Positions 1 to 13,538 of a stretch of 64,000 nt of DNA are shown piece by piece; position 1 is the first letter of the stretch; every line of letters starts with the position of its first letter. Origin of the DNA: Microthyrium microscopicum (Eukaryota; Ascomycota; Dothideomycetes; Microthyriales; Microthyriaceae). The DNA lies in NCBI GenBank assembly GCA_010405405.1, contig MU004230.1, positions 3,555,744-3,619,743 on the forward strand. The letters run 5' to 3'. Under the pieces are notes generated by a model, which saw only the letters and a list, made by a program, of their open reading frames with translations, had not been told where the DNA came from and made no database searches. The position numbers and the translations under genes are program-made.

Positions 1-114
1 TAGCTAAACTATAGATATTAAATAGTATCCTAGCTAATTATAAATCTATTAATATTTGTAATATAAAGGTACTATGTTTAAACTAATAGAAGCATAGGGT
101 TATTTATATACTTC

Positions 115-210
115 TTAGAATATTATATTTAGAATATCTTCCTCTACTAGGAGTATAGAGATATTTGCATACCTTTTAGAATATTATACTTAGAATATCT
201 TCCTCTACTA
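115..210. repeat. 35-bp direct repeat pair
   Basis: Two copies of a 35-base unit ending in ATCTTCCTCTACTA lie at 115-149 and 176-210 and differ at one position. A third related end (CTCCTCTACTAGGG) follows near 223-236. It looks like local duplication inside the decayed element, possibly a sub-repeat of an LTR or untranslated region. Confidence 0.6.
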
Positions 211-1199
211 TAGAAATATAATCTCCTCTACTAGGGTGTTATTAAACTAATAGTAGTACTTCTAGTTATTTTAGACGTATCTAGTCTTATAGAAGAATGC
301 TTTATCTTAAGTTACGTTATAGAAGATCTATTAATCTTTTACTTTCTCTATAAGTCTTTATAAAGTATTTATATCATTTCATCCCTAGGTTCTATCTTTA
401 CTAGGTACTTTATAGCCCTATTATTAAATAGATAGGCGTAGTTTATTATATTTTCTAAGTACTTAGGATTTATTCTATCTTAGTATACGTTAGAGTATAT
501 TTAAACTTATAGTAAATATATATATAGCATTTTTGCGTTTCTATAAGGAGTAGTATTATAGAATAAATACTCCTTTATATAATACTTAGTATCGTCTTAG
601 CTATCTATCTAGAGAGTAATATTCTAAATTATATATTATAAAAGAAAAGTATTATATTTTAGTATTTATCGTAGTGTATTTAAACTAATAGTAGTAGTTT
701 AACTCCCTATAGTCTAGAAATTTCTTAATAATCTATTAAAGTAGAAAACAGCTTACTAGCCTTATTATTAAATAGATAGGTGTAGGCAATTTACTAGGCT
801 AGGATTTTCTTTTAACTAGTTTTCTAGTCTAGTTATCGTATAATTTAAATCTTTCTATAGAATAGGAGTAATAGTTTAATAATAGATATATATTTTGCTA
901 GTTAGCTACCCTTACTAGTAACTTACTTATTATAGTTCTTACTTAGCTTACGCCTTAGGAGCTAAATATATCTAATAGCTCATTATATAGAAATACTAAT
1001 CCCATTTTACGAACCTTCTTACTTACCCTATTTAAATTTAGCTTATAATAATACTAATATTCTAGGTTATTATCCTTCTTATTATTTAGGCTAGATTGTT
1101 TAGATCTTTATGGCTACTCTTATCTTTATTTAGGAACTTCCTTATCTTTAAGCTCTTTAAACTCTAGTAGCTACTCTTATTTTAATACGTTCTACTAAA

Positions 1200-4100
1200 T
1201 AGGTATATTGCTTTGTAATCCCTTTATTTATTCTTCTAGATCTTCTAGAATCTAAGGAAATTCCCCCTTTTTTAGATAGATCTTTAGATTATCTAAGTAT
1301 TATCGTATATCTTTATAAGTTTAACCTAGGAAGATTCCTTTTATTATAACTATCTAGCTATTATCGTTAAGAGACTCTACTATATAGGGCCTAGCTTATC
1401 GTAGCTAAAAGGCTTAGCTTCTTTATTTATCTAGATAGACTTCCCTTATAAGCACTAGATTTCTTAGCTTTATATTATTATTACTTACTAGAAGGTTTTT
1501 GCTAAAGTGTTATATTACTTTAGTAGAGCGATTTTCTATAGTGTGCTCTCTAATTTTATCTAGCTAGGCTAGCCTTATTATCTAATTTACTTAAGCTACT
1601 ATATTAAGCCTTAATGAGTTAACTTCTTCTTATAAACCTAGGTCTATTACTAATTGCCTAAGTTCCTTATTAACTATAAAGTCCTATGTTCTTTAAGGTT
1701 AAAATTTGTATAATAGTATTTTAGATATATATTCTTCTACTTTTAATAGTCTGCCTACTAGTATTTTAAACTACTAGTTTACTACTTTATACTAGTACTT
1801 TAGCTATTTAGGATAATTAAGGATATATTTAACTATTTCTACTTTAACTATATAGACTAGCTTTTTAATAAAACTAGTAAAAGAAGGATAATATAGTAAA
1901 CTAAAGAATATCTTTATTGCGTTAAGCTTAAGCTTATTTATAAACTTTCTATTCTAGAATTAGGCACTATTATCTAAGAAAGTAGTTAGTAGATATCTAG
2001 CTTATAAAAGAACTTTTTTATAGAATACTTTTTAGATATAAATACCTTTACATCTTAGTATAGCTTTACTAGTAGGGAATTATATAGCATAGTTCTAAAA
2101 GACTATAACGTATCTATTCCCTTTTTTTAATATTAAGGAAATTAGACCTAGTAAGTTAAAAGAAATATAGTCTTAAGGTTATAGCTATAAAATTAAGGTT
2201 AAATTCCTAATATGCTACTTAAGTCTAGATAGTTAATAAGTAAGATATTTCTAAGTATATTACTAAATATCCTAAATTCATAAGGGCTAATAATATCTTT
2301 TAATAATAGACTAGAGAGTTTTGTTTACTACCTAATATCTATATATATTATAAGTTTTTCTAAGTACTATATAGAGCTAATTACTAAGAATGTAATAAGC
2401 TAGCTCTCTATTTCTTTTATAGTAAGCTAAGTAAGGCTTAGGTTCCTAGATAAGTTAAAAATACTTTACTTAACGCGCTAGCTTTTATTAGACTTATTTA
2501 AGTATATTTTTACTTATTCTTAAAGTTTATTACATTTATCTAGTTAGGAGAAAGAAAACCTTCTTCTTATACTAGGGATCTATTAGCTAGTTATCCTAAG
2601 ACTTAAAATCTTTATTTATCTTCTCCTAAAGATCCTTACTTTCTAGTTCTTAAGGATATAAATATTTAGAAAGAGTTCTAGATTTATTAGCAACTATATT
2701 AACTTTAAAGGCTTTATATATTTTAGTATTATATAGGGCTAGATTACTACTAACTTAAGATAATCTATCTATAATAGCGATATTCTTCTTAGGGATATAT
2801 ATAATTTTTAGATTATACTTAAGTAGTTATTACTTTTAGGAAGCAATTTAGGCTATGCTAATTGTATCTTCTTAAATAATTTAAATAATAGTAAAGTAGT
2901 TAGTATAGGTTATTACTAGAAATTAGGTACTAATAAAGAGCTAACTTAAATATTCTACTGCTTTTAATAAGGCTAGTACCTCTCTCTTTGTAGTCTTATA
3001 GTTTCTCTTAGTATTAGAGAATTGTGCTAAATAAAATAGGACTAGGGAGTATTCTTTAATAGGAACTTTATTTTCTATAACTCTTAGAGGGTAGTTAGGA
3101 AGCTAGAATAAATATTTGCTATATCTTATCTTAAATACGTTAGTACTAAGGTAGTATTGTAGATTTAGATTCCTACTTTTCCTAGTCCTTATAGTAATTA
3201 TGTCTTTTACTCTCTAGAATACTTTTTATTGCTCTACTTTCTATTTAAAAGATCTAACTTCCTTTTATATCTAATACTTTTATATAACTAGGTCTTAGAC
3301 TCTTTTTCTAATTACTATAGTAGCTCTCTTAAGGATCTAAGTTAATTCTAATCGCTTAGGAATTCTATCTTATAAAAATAGTAGTATATAATTAAATTAC
3401 TTAACTTGCTCTTAGTTTATAAATATAGGATATTTTATAATTACTTTAATTTTAATATTATCTAGTTTAATCCCTTTCTAACCTATTTACATACTTAGGA
3501 CGTAGATTAAAGAGTAGGTAAAAGAATATTTATTTAGGTTAAATATAAGCTTTACCTAAGCTATATAAGGGAAGTAATGTTTATATAAAAACTTAATTAT
3601 TATATCTATGTCTTCTATACCTCCTATATCGTTATCTATAAAGTTAACTATTATAGCTTTATTATAATAGTCTAGAAGTAAAGGTTCTAGGCTAAGAGCT
3701 AGTATAGAACTAAATATAAAATCTTTTAACTTTTAATAGGTCTTATAAGTATTTATTAGCCCTTATCCTATATAAGTCTAGGCTATTTAACTATATATTA
3801 TATTAAAAACTATTTTATAAATATTATCTATATAGATATCTACTAACTAGTATTTGTTAGCTATATCTATCTTAAAAAATGTTTTATAGTTAGGCTTATA
3901 AAGCTTATTAAGAATAAGCTTGCTTTACCTTATTAGATAATAGCTTTTAATAGTTGCTACGTTAACTAGTTAAAAATTATAGGTCTATCTATTTATAGAC
4001 TATATAAGCTTATGCTTATATTCTTTCTTAGGTACTAATTATTCTCTTATAGCCTAATTTAAAATATAGTATATTATAATTATTACCTCTAGTAGCTTTA

Positions 4101-7100
4101 GAATAACTATTATTTAGTAGGCTTTATCTTTCTCTATTAGAATCTTAAGTAGTACTACTTTTGGTATAGCTTCTAAGTAAGTTAGGATATAATATATAAT
4201 AAGATTTATTATCTAGATATACTTTAATAATTTAGTAAAGAGATCTCTCTAAGTATATAGTATATAGTAAAGCTTCCCTTACTATATACTAGTTATTAGT
4301 ATACTACTAATAAAGCCTAGGCTTACTTTAATCTAGGCAAAGATCTAGGCTATAACTATGCCTTTAAGCGTACTTAATATTAGGTACTAAGAATCCTTAG
4401 GCTAATAGTTAGTAGAAAATTTTAGTACTACTTATTTATATACTTTATTATATATATATACTAGTGCTAGACTAGTAGGAAGGATTAGTTTTACCTTATT
4501 AACTTTTAATAGAGATTTATAGAGTAGGTAAAGCTCCTTATACTAATAGCGCTTTTTTAATAGATTAAGCTACTTCTCTTTCTCTTAATATAAGATCTCC
4601 TTTAAGATTATAGTTTTGTCTTTTACTACTATATTAATAGATCTAGACTTTTTTCTACTAATTACTTCGTTAAGGTAATATTTCTATATTCTTTGTAGCA
4701 TATTACTAAGATATAGAGGTTTTAGCTATTTAATTTACTATTTTGGTCCTATTCTTATTATATTCTTAGCTATAGGGTCTACTACTATATCTACTAGTAG
4801 TGCTTTTACTCTTTATAATTTAGTTATATTAACTATTAACTAATATTTATCTAGTAAGGATTTTACTAGAAGTTTATTAAGTAGTTAGTATAGTAGGATC
4901 TACTTTATTATAGTAAGATCTTAAGGATTTATTCTCTCTAGTACGTAAGTTAATTTATAAATAAAAGAAGCTTCTTTCTAGCTAGGCTTTTCTTCTTCTT
5001 AGGAGTAAGTCCTATCTAGTATAAAGTTAGTTACGTATAGATCTTCTAGGTCTTAGGTAAAGTCTATTTCTAAAGCTATGTTTAAACTAATAGGCGTAGT
5101 TAGATTCTTAATTTCCTTCTTATAGTCTTCTCTTTCTTTAAGTATTTTATTAGGGTCTATAATAATAGTATAGGTTAGTATAAGTAATAGGTTCTTACGT
5201 CCTAGGGCTAATTTATTTTAATATTATTAGGAGATATATAAATTAAGTAGGTTTAAACGTATAGGAGTAGCCTTCTAGGATTTATTCTCTTTTAATACTA
5301 CTTAAGTTAATCTTTATGCTAGTATTATTCTATTTTTAAGGTTAGTATCTAGTCTAAATTTAAAACTTATCTACTTTCTAAAATTCTATAGAAAATCTTA
5401 TAAGATCTAGGTTATTATTAAAGGAATAGGTATAGTTTAGCTTTCTAGATTAGTATTCTCTTTTTTACCTAAATTACGTTATAATAATAAGTTTTAAGAA
5501 GCCTTAATTATTAAAGATTTTAAAATCTTTATATCTCTCTAATACTTTAGATAATATATGCCTATTACCTATATATAGTCCTATACTAGTTTTTTAAGTT
5601 CTTTAGGAAGAAACTATCCCTTCCCTTATAAGTTCTTTAAGCTAAGCTATATAGTTTAGGTAGCCTTAAGTATAAGATATTTTGTATTAAGGTTATTAGT
5701 TAACCTTAACGTCGTTAGTATAGTAGTATCTATTAGATCTTGCTAATCTAATAGGCTTAAATTATTTTTATAATTTATAATAGAAATGTTACTTTTATAG
5801 TTTTGTAATATTTCTAATTACTCTACTAAATCTATAGTAAGATTAAGTAAAGGAGCTTAAGTAATTAGATCCTTTTGCTAAGTAGATTTTTCCTTAGCTT
5901 TTAGAAATAGTATATTTAAACTAATAATAGTAGAGATTTGCCTATTTTATATATTTAACTTTTTCTTTGCTAAAGAAAAGATTAGAATTTATAACTAATC
6001 CCTTATTCTTCTTTTTCCTAATTCTTTAAGCGATAGAGAGAGTATATTTAAACTATTAGCAATAGGTTCTAAGTAATATCTATATAAGAATGCTTATCTA
6101 ATAGATAGATACTACATATTATTTAGTCCTAGTATAAAGAGTTCCTAGTATGCTAAATTCTATAAAGGATTAGATATACTTAAACTTATAGGCAACGCCT
6201 CTAGTAGGTCTATATAGAGCTAATCTTCTAGTATATATATAAGGTCTTAATAAGGATTTTGTAATAAGTCTTTATTTAACTCTTTTATAAGTATATCTTT
6301 TTTGGCTACGTTTAAAGGGATAAGAGCACTCTTAGGCCTAAAATTAACGCTACTAAATTCTACTTTATAAAGAGGTTCTCTAGTAACTAACTATATATAG
6401 CTTTCCTTTACTAGTTATTTATCCTAATTATAGAGGATGACTATTAGCTAGTTAATACTTAAGCTTTTTAGAAGCTTTGTAGTTAAATATATTATAGGCA
6501 ACTTTTCCTATTACTTTATATGCTATGACTTTCTTTCTCCTTATCTATCTAGGTATACTCTAAGCTATACTAAAGACTTCTTTTTAGATAATAACTTACC
6601 TATATTTAAATATATTCTCTTAATTAGGCTTATTCTATTTAGTATACTTAAATATATAGATAATAAATATTATTATAATTAGGCTCCCTAGCTAAGTAAA
6701 AAGTCTAAGGAGATTTATACTAAATAACTAGGAATCTCTTATATTACTAAATTATTAGGGTAGTAAGCTTAAGTTATTATAGAGGAAGAAAATAAGTATA
6801 AGTAGTAGTTATATAAATTTATTAAATATTCTTAGTATACTACTTCTAGATAAGACTTATAATTATATATTTCTTTATAGTTAATATTGTTAAGGTTAAT
6901 ATAATCTTTAGAACTAGTCTTTTGCTTAATTTCCTCTTCTCTTCTAGACTTAAGACTACTAATGCTTATATACTTTATAATTATGCTATATATCGTACCT
7001 ATAGTAAAAGTATATTTTATAAATAAAGTACATATATAAGGCCTTATATATTTAGATATACTAGTAGTCTTTAGAGTATCTATTAGTAAAGTGCTTTTAA

Positions 7101-8900
7101 AGGCTATTAAATAACCTTTATTAGTATATCTTAAGTTAACTTTAGAGCGCTAATTAATAGTGCCTTTATAGCTTTATAATTCTCTTTGCCTAAGTTTTAG
7201 ATTAGGACTTATTAATAAACTTTATTTATAACTCTTATTAGTTCCTTATTATCTACTAAGTAAGCGTAATATTTAGCATCTAAGGCTAGGCTAATCTATT
7301 AAACTACTAATAAAAATTATAGGAAGACTTTCTCTACTAATTTATAAATTAAGAAGACAAGTTTGTCTACCTAAGGAAGTAAATCTCCTAAGGTAACCTA
7401 TATTTTAGGCTCTTTTCTCTTTGTCTTATTATAATAATAAAAATCTAGGGTAACTTAATAATTCTTCTTATTAACTACTATAGGAAGCCTATACTTACTC
7501 TACTTTAGTATATCTATACTTTTAGACTAATAGAAACTTAAAAGAATACTATAGCGAACTATTTTTAGGATAAGATAGTATTAGACGCTATAAATAGTAC
7601 TACTAATATTAAGAATAATCTTTACTCTTATATTTAGAGTAGATTAAGAGCTACTAGCAAAAGTAACGTATATTAGCTTAAACTCTTACTTCTTAAGACC
7701 TATCTTCTTAGCTATATAAATATTAATAAGGTTTATAGTAGAGCCTTTATTTAGAAAAACTTTATATAAAATATATTCTTTTCTAGCTAGTGTAGTAATA
7801 TGTACCTAAGTATAGAAGATATATCTTAATACGTTAGTATCTAGGACTAAATAATTATGCAAAGTATTCTTAGTAATAGCCTTTATTAATTACTTATTAG
7901 TATTTATAAAGTTTGCTCTATATACTATATTTAAAGTATCTATCTAATCTTTTTTTACTATTAGTATATAATAATTAGTATTAGCTAGGGTTACTTATAA
8001 GAAAGTTAGGCTTTAAATATACCCCTTAGTAGTAGGAATTACCTTCTTAGGCTAGGCATTATATATTACTATTTACTCCTTTATTTAAGCTTTATTTTCT
8101 TATTAGATCTTGTCTTTATAAGACTAAGTTGTAAGAGAGATTACCTTATCTTACTATAATGCTATACCTAGCTATTAAGTAAGGTAAAGAGAGCAATTTA
8201 TAATATCTCCTACTATAATGCTATCTTTTAGGCTAATAAGACGCCTAAGTAAGATCTTAGTAATATCTATAGGGCCCTTCCTCTCTATTTCTTTAAGGGG
8301 TTAAAATTTTAGAATCTTAGTACCTTTAAGGAACTTAAAATTATTATCTATATCTAGGTCTTAATTATCTAGTTAGGCCTAGGTTTTATAAGGGCGTAGA
8401 TTTTTATCCTTATTATTATTAATATTATGTTAAGTACATTTAATTATATTAGCTAAAGTAGTATTTTTAAATTCTATACCTTCTAGCTATAAAGTTAACT
8501 TACTAGCTTTATCCTTACTCTAGCCTAGACTAAAAGTATTTATACTATTAACGTACTTATGCTAGGTAGGCTTTTCTTAATCTTTATTATTAATATTATA
8601 GAATCTATCTCTAATCTTAGGTCTCTAAACGCTAGGGTAATGATCTTTAATAACCTTATTTACTTCTTACTATAATACTTATACTACTACTATTATTAGA
8701 GGATTTATAAGAGTAGGATAGTTTAGAGGAGGTTACTACTATTAGCTATTAAGTTGTTCTCCTTAATAGCAAGTTAGATAGTTACTCCTTTTTATACCTA
8801 GTACGCTATAACTAAAGTAAGTTAATAGTTAGCGTTTACTAGTACTATAAGAATTATAATAATCTAATTAGTTTTAATTATCTAGATAGTTATAAGTATT
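1200..8900 (-). mobile_element. Ty3/gypsy-type LTR retrotransposon fossil, minus strand
   Basis: Read on the minus strand, the block shows decayed resemblance to a gypsy polyprotein. A zinc-knuckle-like stretch lies near 8.7 kb, reverse transcriptase near 4.2-3.3 kb, RNase H near 3.2-2.7 kb and integrase near 2.5-1.7 kb, in the order usual for Ty3/gypsy. The long distance between the knuckle-like stretch and the reverse transcriptase may mean a nested insertion or an unusually long gag-pol. I could not find matching LTRs; the left one may lie outside the window. The element is thoroughly broken, with very many breaks, and is old or heavily RIP-treated. Limits given are approximate. Confidence 0.6.
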
Positions 8901-11440
8901 ACTAGAAGGTCTTAGCTAGCTAACTCCTTATAGCGTAGGTAAAGCTAATATTAGAGGATTTAGATCTCTCTAGTACTATTATCTATTATTAGCTAGCTAT
9001 ATAGGGTAGCTTCTAAGTCCTTACTAGAAATAGATTAGTTAATACTATTACTAAAGCTATATATATCTCTACTAGCCTTCTATCTAGTTAGGCTAGCTAC
9101 TTTAGTTATATAGAGGCTAAGAATTATCTATTTAGGTATTCTAGTTGTTTTAAGAACGATTTTGTTTTAGCTATAGTTATAAAGCTAAAGTTAGTGTTAT
9201 TACTACTTATCTTAATAAGTTAGCTAGATCTTAAATTTATAAGTTAGTACGTAATTAGTCTTTAGCCTTAACTTTTCTAGGTAGGTAAGCCTTATTAAAG
9301 ACGTAAGTAATAAACTCTATAGCTTTCTTAAAGGTAATATTATAGTACTTTACCTAGTTAGAGTAATGGTTAACTATAGTTATCTCTTTATAGTTATAAA
9401 CTATATTAGAATAAATATTTTAGTTATATAACTTCTTAATAATACAAGAGAGATTATAAAACTTATTAATATAATTATTAATAGGTATAGCTTCTTTAAC
9501 TATAGTCTTAGCCTTCTCTAAGGTATTAGAGATTAGCGTTTGATTTTATTTATTTATCTTAATAGTTAAGATTTGTATAAAGTTATTATATATATAGCCT
9601 TAAGTAATATTATATACTTAGTTTTATTCCTAGATAGGTAAGGCAAGGTTAGTAACTATAAGGCCTTTAGTAACTTTGTCTTCTAAGTCTTTAATCTCTT
9701 TATTAGAACCTTAATTAAAACTATTATTATAAAGTAAGATTTTAGCTAATTAATAATAACTACTAGCATAAGTCTAAATATCTTAGTTATAGAGGCTATT
9801 AAATTTATTAATTAGGGTAGATCTAGTAAATAAATAGATTAAAGAATCTAGATTACTATACTAGCTTATAGCATAGGTGCTACCTTAATCTCCTATAATA
9901 GAAGAAGTAGTAAGAAATTGTTTATTAAATTTGCTATCTAAAATAGATAATATAGGTAATTGTTTCCTTTTCCTAAAAGAAGAAACTAAAGGAGATCTTT
10001 TAGGAAACGCTAGTACTTTAACTTTAGCTAGTAGGCTAAAGTTCTACTTAGAATAGTATAAAGCGTACTATTAGTATTATTTATAAAAGGTTCTAGAAGG
10101 GTAAGTAGCCTTAATTACTATAATGCTAGAAAATAAAAACTTAGATATATTTAGTAAAATAGATATATAAGGACCTTAGATTTTTATTAGTAATAATAAT
10201 AGAATCTATAAAGGCCTTTTAGGCGTAGTTACTAAGAGATTAACGTCTAGTAGAGCTAATAATGCTCTCTTTTAAATAGGAGTACTAGGTTAGAGAAGTA
10301 ATAAATCTTGTTAATAGTTTTTAAACTATAGTTAATAACTTTAATCTAGGCTAAATAACTCTTCCTCTTTATTTATTCCTATACTACTTAAAACAACGAG
10401 CTAGCTATAGTAGTAATAAGAAGTAAGAAGTTTCTTAGGGCTAACTTTAAAAAGTAAAGTAGTATAGTATTAAATTAAATTAATAAGCGTAGGGGTAATG
10501 TGTATAAAAGTATAATAAATAGAGGTAATAAAGATTAAGAGAAGAAGAAGTCCTTAAGGCCTTCTAATCTTAGCCTAGTAGTTATAAAGTAAAAGCATAG
10601 GCTAGTAAATAATCTAACCTAAAGAAGTCTTATTTATAAGATGCTCTTAATAAGGAAGTTATAATAGTAGGCCTAAATTATAAAATAATAGCTTAGTAAT
10701 TAAACTTGCGCAAATTTAAAAATCTTGCCTACTAGTAATTTAATTATAGCGTTATCTATAAGTTTAATAGTAACTTTATTCTAGCTAGGAAGTTAACTAT
10801 AATATTAAAAATTAGACTACTTATAATAAATAACTAGCGCATAGCTATATATCCTTACTATACGTAGAAACTATTATTTTGCGTAGTAAGAACTACTCTA
10901 AAAGTATATAGTTAAACTAATAGCAATAGAGGTACTAATATTTTACTAGCTTAGTTGCTTTTTACTTTCTTATTATATTTTAATAGTCGCTATATTCCTT
11001 ATAGATAATTACTATCTATTAATTTAAATTTAATGCTTTAGGTATACCTAATAGTTTAATAATACCTATAGCTATTTATTATTTTATATTAGCCGCTATA
11101 AGCGCGCTAAATCGTCTAGAATTACTTTTTATTAGCCTATAGCTAGTATTTGTTTTATATTAATTCGTCGTTTATCTAATAGCTTATTCGTCATTAGAGC
11201 TCATTATTTATTATCTAATTATATTACTTAATTACGTAAGGTTTAGGAAGTTTATAGTTTAGCTCCTAATTTGATAATATGTAAACCTCTAAATAGGCTA
11301 GCGCTTTTACTATGCGTTTAAATATATATTATAGAATCTAGAGGATAAGAGGATATAAATTAGATATAGAAGACGTACTCAATTTAGCTATATAACGTAT
11401 ATCTTAATAATTAAAGTAAGTTAAGATCTTGCCTATTTTT

Positions 11441-13538
11441 GTGCCTTTAGACGTAGTCCGCGCCATTAGGTCCGTACAGTGCCAAGGACCATGGGTTAGT
11501 AATCTAGCTATCAACGTCAACAGCTGTTGATGACTTGAAAGTTAAGGTGGGCAAGCTTAGACAATATGGTACTAAAGAATTAACTAGTGCAGTCGCAACC
11601 TGCATGTCGTCGTACCTTCTTCTTCCAAGGTTTAACATTTATGGTTTGCCAACTAGAGTACTTCTTCTTCCATTGATATTCTAACCTAATCTTGGGGTGC
11701 TACCGCGTACACTTGATACTTCTCTTTCCACATCTTGAGGCTCTGGAGCGCCTATCATTCCGACACAGTCATCATATTCCATACTCATTCTAGAGTACAA
11801 CCGAATGTCTTACTCTTCCAAGTCATCACCAGCCATGAACCTCACCAGCCACCTGCAAGCTTCCTGATTCCTATAGGATCTTGAGTATCAAATCATGCAT
11901 TTTACCTACTATATCAAGCACTTGATGCCCGGTTTCATGGATACCTGCCCCTGGCCCTGCTTTGATCGTTTATTCTGACCAGAAAAAACCTGGTGCCATT
12001 CAGCCCATTCACCGCTTGGGCCTACACAGCTATCCGGACCCTCCGGCAACAATTTATTGGCATTATTATTGCTAACAACTCCGTCACCATTCCCGAAAGT
12101 CTCAGTGCACCCCAAAAAGCTTGCCTCAATCCAACTCGTATAACTTGATCCCAAGCCACCTGCAACGTTGTCTCTGTAAAAGCACTGCGGCTCCCACCCA
12201 ACGGTCCGTCTTACCCAGCTAAACTGTACCGTTTTTACCCTTTCAGTTGGGCCACGGTAGCGCGGTTTTTTAGGCGAGGTTTGTCCGTGAGCGATAGCGA
12301 GTCACTGCCTAAGTTCAGAGCGCCACCAGCAAGAAAAAGCGCGCTACCGTGGCCCAACTGAAAGGGTAAAAACGGTAGTACATTTCCTGGTAACATGCGA
12401 CTTCGGTTTTGCATCCGTTTCCGCCCTCGTCCGCCTCTGTCTTGGAAAGCGCAACAACACCCGTTACTGTCCAGGGCTAGTCGATGCGCTCTAGCTACTA
12501 TAAGTCTGGTGGCTTCGGATTGTGCGGAGGCCACTTATGCCATGTATGTCCTAGCGCTTTTCAAAATTGATGACGACAGGCCTTCCTTCCATTACCCAGT
12601 CATTGATCCAGAGGTCAAAAGGTTCAAGACCCATGGGTCGTACTCGCAAGACTTGTTCCCACGAGGCGATGTCTTTGTGCATGCATGTATTGGTGACTAG
12701 GAACTGTTTTACAGAATCTGGCAACGCGACACACAGGCGCGCGTCGCTCGTCCATCGTCAGCTGCAGAATCGTGTCACTGCCGAGGCGCTTATAACAGTA
12801 CCAAGACTCAAGAGTAGCATGTCCTCAAACATGTACCTACGACTAATACCTAGCAGTAGCACGTTCTGTGACTGGGAACCGATCACCATTTGTTTGATGC
12901 TGACTATTTAAACTCAAAACTTTGTTCTCTTATCACCAACTAGGTACATAGTACAGTAAGCAGATACCTATCATAACCCGTGGGACGCGTTTCCTGGGAG
13001 CAACCGCGGGCATGGTTCGTTCCACATACCATTTTGCTCGTGTCTCCGAAAAAATCTAGCGCCATCAGTCGTCACGCTAGATATATATATAGCTATAAGC
13101 TCGCGAACCTCGTGCTGTTGAAGCTTGGGCCAAGGCGAGAATTTATGAGCTGGTCTCTACCAGCTTGGGTGGAGACATCTGAGATCCATTGTGGAGAGCT
13201 AAATGGCGTACTGCTATCGTCCGTAAAGCTCGCGACAAAACATATCGAACAAGAAGGTTGAGATACCTCAGCACGATGGAAACATTGAATGTTATTCTTT
13301 ACGCATTCAATCTGCTTATCTAGAGCACATCCATAAAAAATTGTTCATAAGTAATCATTTGCAAATACTGGTATCATATAATGTACAAGCCGCTATATAG
13401 GTCTGAACCCCCATCAATTGTTCTAGTAGCTTTTCATATGCAAGTCTCGTAGCTTCCCCGGATGCGAATTATGCGATCTCTGTAAGCCGAGCCGCATTTG
13501 CCAATACCTGTGCTCCTTGAATGCATGGATTTCATATC
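11441..13538. other. Normal-GC gene-poor stretch
   Basis: About 2.1 kb between the AT-rich block and RPAC1. Apart from the inverted-repeat element at 12,227-12,377 I see no convincing gene: the open frames of 70-115 codons overlap one another, cross the inverted repeat and resemble nothing I know. The 3' region of RPAC1 lies at its right end. Confidence 0.6.
12227..12377. mobile_element. 151-bp MITE-like element with perfect 35-bp terminal inverted repeats
   Basis: Arms at 12,229-12,263 and 12,341-12,375 are perfect inverted copies, beginning CCGTTTTTACCCTTTCAG and ending GGTAGCGC, around a loop of about 77 bp. TA flanks both ends (12,227-12,228 and 12,376-12,377), as expected for Tc1/mariner/pogo-type insertion, for which non-autonomous copies are common in fungi. 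The centre carries no coding capacity. Arm identity is complete and there is no sign of RIP, so the insertion is probably recent or too short to be recognised by RIP. No autonomous relative with these ends is in the window: the 3.69-kb mariner element here has different termini. Confidence 0.8.

Larger units (their letters stand above)
77..10925. repeat. Dispersed short motif TTTAAACTAATAG, about ten sites
   Basis: The 13-mer TTTAAACTAATAG occurs exactly at 77-89, 679-691 and 5081-5093. Close variants lie at 241-253, 499-512, 5252-5266, 5915-5930, 6047-6060, 6175-6191 and 10,911-10,925, all in the same orientation. Several continue with a GYAGTAG/GCAATAG-like tail. I saw no equally good copy in the right-hand AT-rich block. 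Function unknown. Base composition raises chance matches, but the repeated tail argues against pure chance. Confidence 0.45.
1..11440. other. RIP-saturated AT-rich block (left)
   Basis: Very AT-rich DNA in which CpA and TpG are nearly absent and TpA is over-abundant, while CpT and ApG persist. This is the dinucleotide skew left by RIP. No open frame of useful length survives. It changes to normal-GC DNA near 11,440 within a few tens of bases. It contains a broken retrotransposon (separate entry), a 35-bp direct repeat and a recurring short motif. No host gene is visible. Confidence 0.9.

Noticed and set aside
1-11440. CRISPR-like or centromeric array, suggested by recurring short motifs
   Set aside because: Motif spacing is irregular and the block decodes to a retrotransposon; a eukaryotic context excludes CRISPR.
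12395-12911. Overlapping plus-strand open frames of 101 and 114 codons
   Set aside because: They overlap in different frames, adjoin the MITE, lack family resemblance and have no leader-like upstream sequence.
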